Positions 1 through 11,965 of a stretch of 64,000 nucleotides of DNA are shown here, one piece after another. A program made the translations under genes and the position numbers. The notes beneath the pieces are model-generated. The model searched no databases. It was not told the origin of the DNA and saw only the letters and a program-made list of their open reading frames with translations. The stretch's first letter is position 1, and the number at the start of each line of letters is the position of its first letter. Source of the DNA: Phyllostachys edulis (taxonomy: Eukaryota; Streptophyta; Magnoliopsida; Poales; Poaceae); assembly GCA_036346405.1 (NCBI GenBank), contig CM070548.1:62954877-63018876 (forward strand), read 5' to 3'.

Positions 1-685
1 CCGAAAAGCATGTCTAAGAAATTCTACCGTGTATAACTATGCCACAAACTTGTAATCAATATTGCGGAATTTCTATGCTAGGGTTACAAAGGTATAGGAT
101 AACAATCATCGAAGGAAGTTATTAATAATTTTAGATTTAACTATCAACCTACAATTTAAACTCATCATTTTAAGTGAAATAACAATGCGTAATACTTTAA
201 AACTGAAGAGAATATTTAAAAATTATGGGTATAGAATGTTCAAAGGAGACTTGTCTTCATCGTAGGTTGAGGTTACTGTGTCTGGTTGGTGCAAATTGAG
301 GCGGTGCCAAGGCGATCGGCAGATGGCGCGAAATTTGAGAAAGGAGGATGGTGCCGGTGCTCGGGAGGACACAGAACAGACAGAGAAAAACAGCCAGAGG
401 AAGAAGATGAAGGAAGAGAGAGAAAAAGAAAGAAAAGGAGAAAGAAAAGAAAACCCAAAAATTCCAAAAAAAATTCGAAACATTCAAGAAAATTCCACAA
501 AAATCCTTGGAAGCTGAATTGATTGAATTAAATAATTTTGAATTTAATTGAAGTTTATTTTAATCATTTAAAATGTTTTTTATTTTCTAAAATTTCAAAA
601 TAAGCTTTAAATTAATTCAACAAAATGCAAATGATTCATTTTATTTTTAAAGATTTAAAAAGGATCTAAAAATTGGGATGTTACA
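1..685 (-). mobile_element. Tekay-A 3' LTR, U3 part (runs off the window)
   Basis: Read on the minus strand, the sequence starts TGTAACATCCCAATTTTTAG at 685, the usual start of grass Tekay-type chromovirus LTRs. A purine tract directly precedes it. The rest is AT-rich with a long CT-rich run (about 355-460, purine-rich on the plus strand). The LTR end is not reached before position 1. Assignment to the same element as the 5' LTR at 14104 is inference: the two pieces cover different parts of the LTR and cannot be compared. The small ORFs here come from the low-complexity tract and are not genes. Confidence 0.65.
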
Positions 686-738
686 AACACCCCCCCTCAA
701 ACTGGCGATCAGAGTTAGCATAGTGAATATCTTGTTTT
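686..738 (-). other. Tekay-A polypurine tract and end of internal region
   Basis: The minus strand reads TTTGAGGGGGGGTGTT (701-686) immediately before the LTR start, a typical polypurine tract for plus-strand priming. The remaining 40 bases up to the GypTat-1 insertion join, across that insertion, to the gag zinc knuckle at 13151 with no protease, polymerase or integrase in between. The original element has therefore lost its pol region. Confidence 0.6.
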
Positions 739-861
739 GGTTTTGACGAGGATATAATAATCCTCATTTTATCTTTTATCTATAATTCTTATTATAAGTA
801 AATATGACGTCATATGGTCCCTGAGTATACCCCTTAAATGTTATAAGGGAAGAGCCTACTG

Positions 862-993
862 GGTGGTCGTAAGTTCTTCTACGACCACCCCCATAGTCGT
901 AAGTTATGCTACGACTACCCTATAGTCGTAAGTCTTGCTACGACTACCTCATAGTCGTAGGTTCTTCTACGACTAGGTCAGCTACGACCACCT
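862..993 (+). repeat. Array of hairpin repeats in GypTat-1 U3
   Basis: Four to five units of about 30 bases, each with the form GTCGTAAG-N(4-6)-CTACGAC. The outer bases of each unit are self-complementary (GTCGTA with TACGAC), so every unit can fold as a short hairpin. The array lies about 230 bp upstream of the LTR TATA box. A diverged copy sits in the 3' LTR (about 12519-12650). Related units occur at 9740-9890, 10770-10880 and 12190-12340 inside the element. Confidence 0.8.
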
Positions 994-1220
994 TATGATC
1001 AATTAAACCTACAGACAAGTGGGCCCAATTGATTAAGGGATTCAAACAGTCAACATACGTTGTTGCTCTGCCAAGTAATAGCACGTAATGCTCCATTATC
1101 TCTTGTATATAGCTATTAGGCGACGTGGAGGAGTTAATCGCGGTGATTACTACCAACGTCGCGAATTCTGAGGATGTGATGAGGCGCCGCTTCACTGAGA
1201 AACCGCCGCCCTTCACGTAC

Positions 1221-1230
1221 TATATAAAGG
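1221..1230 (+). promoter_or_regulatory. TATA box of GypTat-1 LTR
   Basis: TATATAAAGG in the 5' LTR, repeated at 12875-12884 in the 3' LTR. It probably places the start of the element RNA about 30 bp downstream, around 1250. Confidence 0.65.
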
Positions 1231-1488
1231 CGGCAATCAGAGAAGGAAAAGGCGGATCGAATCAGGCCATCAGGAAGACAAGCACTACCATCTGTAATAG
1301 TCTTAGTTTTTCCCCTGGTTGTTCAGAATACACTCAATACCATACACACACAGGAGTAGGGTTATTATTCTCCCCGGAGAAGGCCTGAACTCATATAAAA
1401 TCCCGTGTCAATCTCTGCGTGATTTCATTCTAGGAGACCCCCCGAATCAAACAATCTTTACGTAAGTTCGGTTCTAAAACACCGACAG

Positions 1489-1508
1489 TTGGTGCCGACC
1501 GTGGGGAT
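1489..1508 (+). other. GypTat-1 primer binding site
   Basis: TTGGTGCCGACCGTGGGGAT follows the 5' LTR after one base. It differs at two positions from the site of NonAut-2 (15891). It is not the tRNA-Met site used by the Tekay elements here; I cannot name the tRNA with certainty. Confidence 0.7.
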
Positions 1509-1561
1509 CTTTCGGTAATCTCTTGTCAACATACTCTCTGTTTTCCAAATCTCATGCACTC

Positions 1562-3790
1562 ATGGCGGAGAATGGAACGAGGAGAACTGGTTCGACTTGG
1601 CAGATTACGCAAACGTCGACATAGATGCCGGTTTTGATTACGAGCCGAGTGATGACTCATCCAATGGTATTGCTGCCTCCGGTGATCTTCCCGTAGACCT
1701 AGGAGACAATGCGTGATGGAGTTGAGGAGGATCCATATCCCCACAACAAGACGCGTCCAAGAGAGGAATCTACCCTCTCAAAGGACAAGGGTCAATCGAC
1801 CAGACTACACCTGTGGACTCACAACACGACGAGAGTTTTACCTCGAATGTCCGAGTCCGCCTAAGGCGATCCGACTTGCCGAGGCAAGTTCTCGAAGCCA
1901 CAATTCGAGACTTCACCAAAGATCTGGTGATTCTCTCTCCGGATGACGCCAGAGAGAGCGGGATCAAGCATGCTTTTCCCGCAAATTCGACCATCTCTCC
2001 AGATCCCACCCCGCCAACGGAGATTATAACCCGGAGTTCCCCTACCGGAGGGGATTACTCCAAGTCGCCAGATGGTGTCTTTCGACTACTCCTCAAGCGG
2101 GGAGGCCTTGAGCGCAAGTGAGAATCATCAACGGGAGGTCTTCGTCCTTCCCTCAGATCAAGGTCACTCTCCTAGAAACCGAGATGGAGACGCTCCCCGA
2201 AGATCATGCACTACGCCCCCTCATGGCAGTGGCAAGAACACCACCGATGGCGGACACAACCAACACCTTCATGAACGCGAAGGAAATCCTCGACATACTC
2301 GCACTTCATTGAGGCAGTCTCAAGAGTTTGACAGGGAAGATCTTGAAGCTACTCGACGAAGGAAGATTGCGGCCCAGAAGAGTTTACCTGGGCGCATTCA
2401 ATATCGGTCAGAGGAAGCTCAAGAACTCCAGCACATCAGTGATTTGCTCGAGAATCCAACTCGAGAGCTCGCCCGAGCGCCGGGGTATGACCTCTTCGTT
2501 AAGGAGATCGCACAAAGGCTTCGGCCTACGATGGAAAAGCTAGAAGCACCTCGCCGACATCATTCAGGAAATCGTAGCAGTACGACTTCTTCAGCTACCA
2601 GTCGATCGATCATATCACCACAAAGGAATCGACGCAACAAGAAGTCGATCGATCTCCTACTCAAAGAAATGTCTTTCGAGCGATCGATGATCAACAAACC
2701 CCTGAGAGGTGATCGCCACCATACCGACATGGGAATCTGCGAGAACGGATGAACTACGAGGAGTATTCCCCTCGTAGGACCGAGACCTATTACAGGTCAG
2801 GTCAACCTATTACTGGGTATCGTCGAGTACGACCACCTGATGATTTCAACCCTTCTTTTCTACAAAGGAGGCGTCAAGAAGTTATTACTGGATGTCGGGC
2901 ATTCTCGCCTGATCTTCGAGTTGTTCGCTGGCCACCTCGCTTTCGACCAGTGAACATGGAGAAATTTGATGGATCCCAAAATCCTATCGAATTTCTTCAA
3001 ATCTACACAACAGCTGTCCGAGCGGCAGGAGGAGGAGAACATGTGATGGAAAATTACCTTCCAACTGCGCTCGGAAGGTGCCGCCGATCGTGGTTATTGA
3101 ACCAACCACTCGAGTCGATTCATTCTTGGCAACAGACTCTGCGATCTTCTCTCGGCAAACTTTGTGGCACTTACAATGCGCAGGAAGGAGGACGACTTGC
3201 ACCGATGAGACAGAATGACAACGAGACCTTGCGCCAATTCATCAAGCGCTTTAGTCGGGTTCGTAATTCAATTCCGAAGTTTCGATTCATCTCATCGGGC
3301 TTTCAAGCAAGGAGTCCGCAGAGAAGAATAACGAAGATATTGCTTTAAATCCGCCTACCACTGTCACTGAACTCTTTGAGATGGCTGATCGATATGCGAC
3401 TGCCTTTGAGGCGGTCGAGTGGAATAACACAATCGATCGAGAAAACAATACCTCTCGAGAGCCAAAGATATTGGTAAGAAGAAAGATAAGAAATCAAAAA
3501 ACTCCAAGAACAAGGCGAAGGGTCAAAAACTCCAAGCCAGCAGTTCCAAGGAGGTCTTGGCTGTGAATGATAAAGAGCCACGCACCTCCAAGCCACAATC
3601 CGACCGAGGCAAAGGTAAGCGCCCCGATCGAAAAAATGATAAACCTAGGTTGTGTCCTTTCCATAAAAAAGAGGGACAGACCTTGAATCGCCGGGTCTTT
3701 CAACGAAAAGCTTGAAGACTACTACAGCGAGAAGGACCCTTCCTACTCTCGGCGGGTGTAGGACAAACGAGTGGTCATAAGACTTCAAAT
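1562..3790 (+). pseudogene. gag: GypTat-1 gag (capsid/nucleocapsid), broken
   Basis: The first ATG after the primer site is at 1562. The frame shifts within 40 codons and again near 2070, 2750 and 3350. The central part (about 2930-3300) contains VNMEKFDGSQNPIEFLQIYT, with SW, LRQFIKRF and VRN motifs further on, which fit the retrotransposon gag domain of Tat/Retand elements. The N-terminal 400 codons are long, hydrophilic and rich in Arg and Ser. Near 3650 a knuckle of the form CPFHKKEG is recognisable; the copy in GypTat-3 keeps the fuller CPFH...H...C pattern. Gag would form the cytoplasmic particle that packages the element RNA. The number of frame breaks shows this copy is dead. Confidence 0.8.
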
Positions 3791-3919
3791 GACGAGGAGG
3801 AGATGCCGTTCCAGGATCCGCAACACACCGTCGAGCACATCTATGGAGGATCATCGGCATATGAATCAAAGCGACAGCTTAAAGCTGCTGAGCGTGAGGT
3901 AAACTCCATAGATCCTCCT

Positions 3920-4380
3920 CTTGTCAATAAATTACGAAGTGGTCGAAGTTACCATCTCCTTTGAGAAGGGTGATCGCTCGATTTCCGACTTCGACAGTCG
4001 GTATCCGATCGTGGTCGAACCCACCATCAACAATTGTCGGGTCAATCGAGTTTTGGTTGATGGTGGCAGCTCGTTAAATATTTTATTTACGAGTGCCCTG
4101 GACGAAATGCAAGTACCGAGGACTAAGGTAAGACCGGTACGATACTCTTTCCATGGAATCGCATCGGATCTTCGCCAAACCGATTGGTCAAGTTTCTCTT
4201 CCTTTAACATTTGGTTCACCAAGTAATTCCAGGACAGAGAAAATCTCCTTTGATGTGGTTGATTTCGATACGGCATATAACGCCATACTCAGACGACCAA
4301 CTTTGGCAAAATTCTTAATGGCTACTCATTATGGATATCAATGTATTAAGATGCGAGTCCCAAAGGAGTAATCACAATTC
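3920..4380 (+). pseudogene. GypTat-1 aspartic protease, broken
   Basis: The frame at 3921-4226 contains VDGGSSLNILF (about 4050-4085), the active-site loop of retropepsins in Tat-type elements, preceded by PIVVEPTINNCRVNRV. The frame then shifts, and the rest continues as DVVDFDTAYNAILRRPTLAK at about 4255-4315. The protease would cut the Gag-Pol polyprotein inside the particle. It sits directly after gag with no clear separate start, as expected for a polyprotein. The frameshift near 4150 separates the two halves. Confidence 0.8.
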
Positions 4381-4639
4381 ATTGTGACAAGAAGATGGTG
4401 CATACTGCGATCGCCGATCCTCGAGATGGTTGGACAAATACCACCGAGAAGAAAGTCGACCTTCGACTAGCAAGTCGGCCTAAAAAAGCACCAAAGCCGA
4501 ACGACAAGGTCAAAGAGGTTCCTCACGACGCAGGGAGCCCTCGAAGACTGCTCGCATTGGAGAAACTTCCGACCCCAAATAGGAAGACGCCTCGTCGCCT
4601 TCCTCCGAGCTAACGCAGATGTCTTGGCGTGGCAAGCAT

Positions 4640-5950
4640 CCGACATGCTCGAGTCCCGGAGGTGATCGAGCACAGGCTAGCTTTACGGCCGACAAAGTAC
4701 CGTAAAACAAAAATTACGAGATTTGCCCCGATCGGCGAGATGCTATTAAATCGAAATTGGATAAGCTACTTAAAGGGCTTTATAAGAGGGTCAACCACCA
4801 GTGGTTGGCTAACCTGTAATGGTTAGAAAGTCAAGCGGCAAATGGCGTATGTGCGTGAACTTTACCGATCTTAATAAAGCTTGTCCAAAAGACGATTTTC
4901 CTTTACCTCGTGTCGATCAATTGGTTTATTCTCTGCGGGTTGTGAAATGTTAAGTTTTTAGATGCATATTCGGATACCACTAGATCAATATGTGTCAAGG
5001 CGATGAAGAAAAGACGCATTTATTACACCATTTGGTATATTTTGCTATGTCAAAATGCCATTTGGTCTAAAAAATACGGCGCTTCTTTTCAGCGCTTGAT
5101 GCAAGCAACTTTTTCATCTCAATTAGGCGAAATCTAGAGGCCTATGTTGATGATCTAGTTGTTAAAAGCATCAAGAGACTTAATCATATTCTTGACCGCA
5201 AGAAACATTCGACAACCTCGTAAAACATCGCTTAAAACTCAATCCCGAGAAGTGTGTGTTGGGATCTCTTGAGAAAGTTACTTGGATTCCTAGTATCTAT
5301 CACGGGAATCGAAGCAAATCCCTAAAAGATCAAGGCCATTCTCCAAATGTGCCTCCAACCACAAGGAAAGAAGTTCGAAACTCACTTTGGGTGCATGGCG
5401 GCTTTAAGTCGTTTCATCGCAAGATCGGGAGAAAAGGACTACCTTTCTTTAAACTTCTAAGGAAACACGAAGGTTTTGAGTGGTCGAAGAGGCAAACGCC
5501 GCCTTTGAGGATGTCAAGAGGTACCTTCTGAGTGCTCTTATTCGGTCTCTCGAAACCGGAAGAAACGCTCTTAATTTACCTAGCGCCACGCCACAGGCGA
5601 AAGCGCGATCTTCGGTCGTAGAACGTGAAAACGCATAACGACCGCTTTACTCGTGAGTGAAGTTTTACACGGGCCTAAGGAGCGTTACCCTCAGGTCCAA
5701 AAGCTTCTATATGCCCTCCTCATGTCTTCGAGAAGCTCGCGGCATTATTTTCAGCGCACAAAATAGTCAGGTTGTCGAGTTTCCCTTGGGAGCGATCCTC
5801 CGAATAGAGAAACAATGGGACACATGGCAAAATGGTCGGTCGAACTTGGGGAGTTTGACATCCATTTCGTGTCGAACAATGTTAAATCGAGATCTTGGCG
5901 GACTTTGTCGCGAATGGACAAATCTGAACTGTTCAGGATCCTCGATCTGA
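4640..5950 (+). pseudogene. GypTat-1 reverse transcriptase and first RNase H, broken
   Basis: Recognisable pieces lie in several frames: KWRMCVNFTDLNKACPKDDF (about 4828-4890), then LPRVDQLV, a GLKNT region near 5065, and the catalytic box AYVDDLVVKS at about 5138-5170, which is intact. Downstream are PPTTRKEV (about 5350) and GEKGLPFFKLLRKHEGFEW (about 5430), the connection to RNase H. RNase H is recognised by SEVLHGPKERYPQVQKL (about 5655-5710) and by its end near 5930. Single-base losses change frame at least five times. The enzyme would copy element RNA into DNA and remove the RNA strand. Confidence 0.82.
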
Positions 5951-5959
5951 TTCCCGACT

Positions 5960-6450
5960 AGTGGATTTATGTACTTTGACGGGTCGCTTACTTTAAGTGG
6001 CTCGAGGGTCAGGTGGTCTGGTATCTCCTACCGAGAGACCTTAAAGTATGCCATACAATTAAACTTTCGTGCCACTAACAACGTGGCGAGAATCTGAAGG
6101 TTTGCTAGGCGGCATACTGAACAGTAGCGCTCTCGATTCGCCGACTACTCGTGAGAGGAGACTCTCAACTAGTCGTGAATCATGTCGGAAAAAAGTACCG
6201 GTGCTCTAACCCGACAATGTCTCGTACTTATCGGAAGTCGTAAGCTAGAAAAGCATTTTTAGGTTTCGAGGCACAATTCATCCTCGAAAGGATAATTTCC
6301 TCGCATCAGCTTGCTCGAATAGCTTCTTCCGATCTGAAGTACCAAAAGGAGTCTTCTTGGAACAACTCAAGAAGCCTCTCAGTCGATTTAACCGAGACAC
6401 CTCCTATTGAGACAAATTCTCTAGAATACGAGGATACATGGATGGCACCC
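5960..6450 (+). pseudogene. GypTat-1 second (archaeal-type) RNase H, broken
   Basis: A second RNase H follows the first. It opens with MYFDGS at 5969 (first catalytic Asp), then TLKYAIQLNF and ATNNVA at about 6040-6085. Later pieces match GypTat-3 (CSNP...MS, LEKHF). Two tandem RNase H domains are a known feature of the Tat lineage. The frame is lost after about 6090. The closest comparison is 56800-57540 in GypTat-3, which is better preserved. Confidence 0.7.
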
Positions 6451-6519
6451 ATCTATGAATATCTTCGAAGGGTTACAGACCAAGACGATCTCGAGGCGGA
6501 TCGCTTCCCAAAAGCCAAA

Positions 6520-7642
6520 ATGTATACTTTGGTTGAAGGAGTCCTCTATAAGCGAGGTACTCAAGGGGTGCTCATGCGATGCATTCCGTAGAGCGAAGGA
6601 TTAACACTCCTTCACGACATACATGGTGGCATCTGTGGAAATCATGCTTCCTCTGAGCGGCTGGTCGGTAAGGCCTTTCGACAAGGTTTTCTTGCCAACA
6701 GCCCTTTATGATGCTAAAGAGTTGGTTAAAAGTGTGTCGATGCGGTTTCATAGCGTAAATACACCAACCAGCTCGGGCATTACAAACAATACCTCTATCT
6801 TGGCCTTTTGCGACACAGGGTCTCGATATCCTAGGACCGTTCCCCAAAGCTCCGGGAGGTTTGAGTTCCTTTGTGGCTATTGATACGTTCACAAAATGGA
6901 TTGAAGCCAACTCGTATTTCGATAACAACGAGCGGCAAAACGGTTTATGATGAGATCGTAATTACTCGATTTGGAGTATCGAGTCGAATAATTACGAGAT
7001 AATGGTAAGCAATTTTCGAGCGCAAAATTTCGTGAATTTTATGACGAGTTGGGTACCAAGTTGTGTTATGCTTCATGGCCCATCCCAAAAGTAATGGGGC
7101 GATCGAGCGCAAACGGCCAAATAATGAGAGGAATTAAGACTCGAGTCTTCAACCACTCATCAAGCGCCGGGGCTTGGGTACAAGAGTTACCCTCCGTATT
7201 ATGGGCGTTAGAATGCGACTACCAATCGAGCTACAGTGAAACACCATTTTTCTAGTCTTGAGTGAAGCCATGCTTCCTCGGAACTAAAGATAAGGTCAAC
7301 ACGAGTGAAACTTTCAAAGACTCCAACCAGAACAACTTCGAGCGGATGATATTAATCTACTTGAGGAAAGGAGAAACCAGCCTTAATTGCTCAAATAGCT
7401 ACCAACAAGCCCTACGCAGATACTACGATCGTAAGGTCCAACCTCGCAGCCTTGCTGTAGGTGACTTGGTATTGAGGCTCTGCCAATCCAAGTCTAATCG
7501 GAACAAACTTTCTCCCAAGTGGGAAGGTCCTTACACAGTGGTTGAAGTTACTCGTCCAGGGTCGGTACGATTGGCAATGGAAGACGGCCAGGTTCTCTCG
7601 AATTCTTGGAACATCGACCAGTTACGCAAGTTTTATGTGTAA
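6520..7642 (+). pseudogene. GypTat-1 integrase, broken
   Basis: Begins MYTLVEGVLYKRGTQGVLMR at 6520. Next comes the zinc-binding region (LLHDIHGG, GKAFRQGF, about 6605-6690), then core pieces ITRFGVS (about 6960) and AHPKSNGAIER (about 7080). The C-terminal part is one open frame at 7262-7642 that ends NSWNIDQLRKFYV. The stop at 7640 is the natural end of pol, because GypTat-3 ends at the same place. Integrase would insert the DNA copy; the 5-bp target duplication around the element is its footprint. At least six frame breaks are present. Confidence 0.82.
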
Positions 7643-7759
7643 CCAATCATTCAGACAATAAAGACTCAGGTTCTCTCTACCTCTATTGTCTTACTTTTGA
7701 GTTGTGCTTTCATAATCTTTCGACTATATTCCAAACACTCAGTTTCCTTTACACTGGTC

Positions 7760-8330
7760 GAAAGGCAGGTAACATCAACTAGTCGAAGCCTCTCCTCTCT
7801 GCATGTGGTCCTGCCCACTAGAAGGAGCTTCCTAGTATTGACTCGTTACTCACTTTTGCCGCCAACACAAAGAGCTCGGGTTCTATTTAGTCGAAATATT
7901 TTTGAAAGCCTACTCCTTTCACCTTAGATTATTTCTTCAGTTCTTTTGAAAAATATTCTAAGCAGAGTGCACTTTTTTAGATTTATTCAGCTGCCTTTGG
8001 TGTATTCGATTCGTCTCAATTAAGTCGGAGGAAGAAACACATCTAGTCGAAGTCTCTCCTCTCTGCACGTGGTCCTACCCACTAGAAGGAACTTCCTAGC
8101 ATCGTTCAGTTTCCTACTCTTGATACCAGGACAGACTTATCGAGTCCTCCAAAGAAGGGCGAATGAATTTTTTGAAGTCCTCTGGATGTTTGTTTAACTC
8201 AAGTTGCTGTTCTCGATTTAATTAATCTAGTCGGAGATGGTGACATCACCTAGTCGAAGACTTTCCTCTCTGCACATGGTCCTGCCCACTAGAAGGAACT
8301 TCCTAGTGTCGATTCGTTACTACTTTTTCG
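7760..8330 (+). repeat. Three 3' tandem repeats after integrase in GypTat-1
   Basis: The block CTAGTCGAAG-CTCTCCTCTCTGCA followed by GTGGTCCT-CCCACTAGAAGGA occurs at 7779, 8043 and 8250, spacings of 264 and 207 bp. GypTat-3 has the same block at 58927, 59192 and 59399, spacings of 265 and 207 bp. The arrangement therefore predates the split of the two copies. Tat-type elements often carry such repeats between integrase and the 3' LTR. No coding capacity. Confidence 0.85.
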
Positions 8331-9739
8331 ACCAGTGCATGACAATCGTAACCAAAAACTACAAGTTAACCAAACCTCTCTGTTTTCAGAAACCCTTTTT
8401 AACACTATTTAATTAGTTTGTCTAAACAAACTAAGCAAATAGTCGGGGGCTAGGATAAAGTTATTAATTTGACTTCATTTCTTAGTCTTTCATTCGTTGA
8501 TTATCTTTTGAGTTACTAACTACTCGACAAGATGATTTGCGTGAAAAAGATGGATTACATAATACATCGACAAAAGCTTGTTTTTCCACATGTGTTTGTT
8601 ACAAACTACTCAAGAGGGAGAGCCCAACGCATCTCCTCCAAACCTTTCCGCCAATCGATTGCATTTCTTCAATCGAGACGACTTGCTTCGCTTGAGCGAT
8701 CGAAGTCGACCGATTGGTTGAACATTAAGGTTTGGGTCATGAGCTTTAAGTTTTGCCAATGCATAACTTATCGCAACCGACCGCCTCCTTTATCGATTCA
8801 AATTTTGGTTGGCCTTCGAGGTGGTCATCGGTTCTTACAAAGTCCCGACTTGTTCCCCAATTGTACTTACGTGAGCGACCATCGTATCATCTTGAGGAGC
8901 TTTTCCTCGGTATGTAGCTCACTAAGTACATTGTTCAGAGCGTGACCTTTGCTTTGAAGATTAATCTTCATTGTCTACATCTCTGTTGGGTGCGAGTCGA
9001 AGCCTCGCAGAGTTGTTTGTTTTCGACCGCTTGCTCAAAAGAATAAGACCGGTCAAGCAAAAATAAACTTCTAGAGGAAAAGAAAACAAAAATAATCACA
9101 GGTAAAAGATTTCCTTACCTGCTAATCGAGAATCCAACTTCTTGATTTCTTCCTCATGGGAGGCAACGGTCTCAGCATGCTTCTTCTCCCATGATCTAAT
9201 GTCCTCGCATTTGCTTTAGCAATGCGACGATCTCGATAAATCATGGTTTTATCCACGAGCTCATTTTCGACCCTTCCCAGCTCACGATCCATTTCTAGAA
9301 AAGAAATAAGAGTGAAAAAGGAAAGAACTCAGTAAAACCGCAGGTAAAGAGTTACTTACCTGATCGTAGGGATTTTAACCTCGTAATTTCTTCATCTTTC
9401 TCTCTTCGAGATACGAGAAATCTCGCTAATGACGAAAGTTTTATCTTGGACTTCATTCTCGAGCTTTCTCATATCATCTTCTTTTCCTAAAAGAAGTAAT
9501 GATCGAGTAAAGATCAACAACATAAGCAATCTTAAGTTCAAGACTTCTCGTTTATCCTTTCCGTGACTTTTTGATTCTTGAAATTAGCTTCTTTAAGCTT
9601 CCTCGTGAGAAATTCTACTTTCTCCCATAGCTTTCGACTCCTCTTTTTGATAATCGAGCGAGTCGGCTAGAGTCTTTTTCGCCGCTTTTAACCTTGTAAA
9701 GGTTAAAAGTGGACATGAAACATTATTAAATTGGTTGTA

Positions 9740-9890
9740 AGCTCTCCTACAACCATTGATCCATCGTAAGTTCTTCTACGACTATGGATCTAGTTGTAAG
9801 TTCTCCTATGACTAAGCATCCGTCGTAAGCCTTTTACGACTAGTACCTAGTCGTGAGTTTTTCCACGACAAACCCTCGTAAGCACTATAT
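9740..9890 (+). repeat. GTCGTAAG hairpin repeats in an intron of the antisense gene
   Basis: Four or five units of the type CGTAAGTTCTTCTACGAC separated by 8-12 bases. They lie between exon 4 and the next coiled-coil exon of the antisense gene. They are the same repeat as in the LTR at 862-993. Confidence 0.75.
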
Positions 9891-10769
9891 AAGTAGTCAA
9901 GTCGAAAACGACTATGAAAAATAGTGACTTACCACCTCTCGCCTGCTTGCGAGTTCCTCTTTCTGTCGTCAGACTCTAGAAGTTGTCGGTGATATTCACC
10001 GACAACGGCAATTTGCTCTAGAGCTTTACGCAAAAGGAAAGACAAGAAGAAACAAGGGAAGATCACATATATAAGTATTCTTAAATACTTACACTCATGG
10101 TTGATCGAGCAAATATCGAGTAAACCAACTTTGGATGCTTCACTTTGTTCACTCTATCGACCGATCCCACCAAACCTTCTCAAGACGCTCATTGTCAAAA
10201 GTGTCCCCTCTATTGGGAATGTCTTTGGGATGAGGGACTCGATGGTGAGATCTAAAAGTAGAAGACCCTACTATGGAAGCAGGGTCAAAGAAATCAGAAT
10301 AGAAGTTGAAGTATTCCTCATCTTCTGATTCTGAAATTGCAGCATCTCTTTGGCCTAATAAAAAGGTACCTTGGCCTTGTGGACTTTACGCCTGGGAGGT
10401 TCTTCGACCTCCTCGGTCTCCTCAGCTGCAGCCGCTTTAGTCTCGGCCTGCTTTGTGGGGTTCTCCCTTGCCCTTACAGGCCTTGCGCACAAGAGGTTCT
10501 TCATCCTCCTCAACTTCAGCTGTTTCGACCTCGGCTATTGTTGCGAGCGTGTGTGCCACAGACCTTGCCGAGGACTTGGTCGAAACAAAGGAACTTGAGC
10601 TCGGTCCTCCCATGTCGGCGACTCTTGTAAGTCGACGCTTTTTTGTCGGAGGAGATGAGCCCTTGTCCACTGTCGCCCCTGCGCCAATGGTCACCAGTTC
10701 GACCTCTTCGTCGTCCCGATAGTTTTCCATGCCTACTCTTTGTAAAAAAAACAGAAAAAGAAGAATCAA

Positions 10770-10880
10770 TGACCAGTCGTAAGTTTTTCTACGACCAGTA
10801 TCCAGTCGTAAGCTCTTCTACGACATATCCCGATCGTAAGATTTTCACGATCACTACCTAGTCGTAAGTTCTTTCTCGAC
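10770..10880 (+). repeat. GTCGTAAG hairpin repeats between antisense exons 2 and 3
   Basis: Four units, for example GTCGTAAGTTTTTCTACGAC at about 10777 and GTCGTAAGCTCTTCTACGAC at about 10805. They lie wholly within the intron separating exon 2 (ends 10917) from exon 3 (starts about 10735). Confidence 0.75.
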
Positions 10881-11965
10881 TATGAAGTCCTAAGGATAAA
10901 ATCAACTTTTGATTACCTTTAGGCGCTCAACCTTTTCCTCTGCGAACAAAACCACAAGGATTTGAGGAACCGCCATTCCGGTGGCGGGGCTTCTCACAAA
11001 CGAAGTTTGACTTCGAACGTCAATCTCGTCAGGAAAGATCTGTATAAAATGTATAAAGATACTCGTTAGACAATTAAGAAGAAGACCAAACCGAGAGTTA
11101 AGTCGAAAAACTACTTACCCTCCTCGTAGTCACTGGTCGGGTCCTTATTCCCGTGTACCTCCACATAGGAGGTACTTTCGTTTCTTCAAGGGCTAATTCG
11201 ACGTGTGATGAAATCCTTCACCACATGCCATCCGGTTAACCCCTCTGCTTTCAAATCCTTGATGGCTTGAATATAGGGGGCAATCCGACTGATATCCTGG
11301 GGAATCGAATCCCAGGAAGCTTTCTTTTCGGCAGCCTTCCCCTCGAAGGTAAGGCTGTCTTCGGAGGTGACTTTCCAGTAAAACCACCTCTTCCTCCACG
11401 ACGGCCACGAAGACCTGGTGAACATCTGAATGTACTCCCTCGACTTCCCGTCATGGAGCTTCAGACCATGACTTCGGCTATTCGACTTTTGTCGAGCCAT
11501 TCCGTAGAAATCTTGAAAGAGCTCAAGGTCATTTGGAATTCCTGTGCACGCCTCACAGAGATACACAAATACGCTCAGCATTGTGATGGAATTGGGACCA
11601 AGGTTCACCAATTCCACCTCAAAAATGCTCGAGTATAAGTGTAAGAAAGGGGTGAGCAGGCAATCGTAGACCACACTCACAGTACGCCTCGAAGACGGGG
11701 ATTTGTTCATCCTCCCCGGCGGCCATTCTTTGCTTATGCACGGGAACCACTCCACGAGAACTCTCTCTGGAATCTTCCCAGCGTTGACAAGGGCTTGCAT
11801 CTTCGCCATATCCATCTCCGACTCGGCCTACTCGGAGACCCTCCCGGCCATTTCTCTCAGAAGGGGGAGATTCTTGATTGAGTTGGTGGCGGAGAAGACA
11901 AGAACTTGATGAACAGTGGGATGATTTGGGGAAAAGTGTGAACCCTAAGTCTTACCCCCGGTAAG

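Larger units (their letters stand above)
744..1487 (+). repeat. GypTat-1 5' LTR
   Basis: Starts TGACGAGGATATAATAATCC and ends GTTCTAAAACACCGACA. It matches 12401-13145 along its whole length. A TATA box (TATATAAAGG) lies at 1221-1230. An array of short hairpin repeats lies upstream at about 862-993. Confidence 0.93.
8535..11851 (-). pseudogene. Antisense spliced gene in GypTat-1 (putative gypsy-type transposon protein)
   Basis: Runs against gag-pol in the 3' part of the element. Exon 1 (11851-11119) starts MAGRVSE, meets one TAG stop, and continues open from 11815. It contains ELVNLGPNSITMLSVFVYLC and ends PPMWRYTGI, which I recognise as the plant putative gypsy-type transposon domain (Pfam PF04195, function unknown). 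Donor GTAAGT is at 11118-11113. Exon 2 is 11039-10917, exactly 41 codons, with CAG acceptor and GTAATC donor. Exon 3 (about 10735-10093) is acidic and Ser-rich and ends in HPKDIPNRG followed by a WWDR motif. Exon 4 is about 10023-9933. Later exons (9297-9115 and 8960-8535) encode charged coiled coils such as ASHEEEIKKLDSR. A TATA box lies 115 bp upstream. The same gene is present in GypTat-3. A few frameshifts show it is now broken here. Its role is unknown. Confidence 0.8.

Noticed and set aside
223..522. Overlapping ORFs on both strands with Phe/Ser-rich or Lys/Glu-rich products
   Set aside because: They come from a purine-rich/pyrimidine-rich low-complexity tract in the Tekay-A LTR; no domain, no codon signal.
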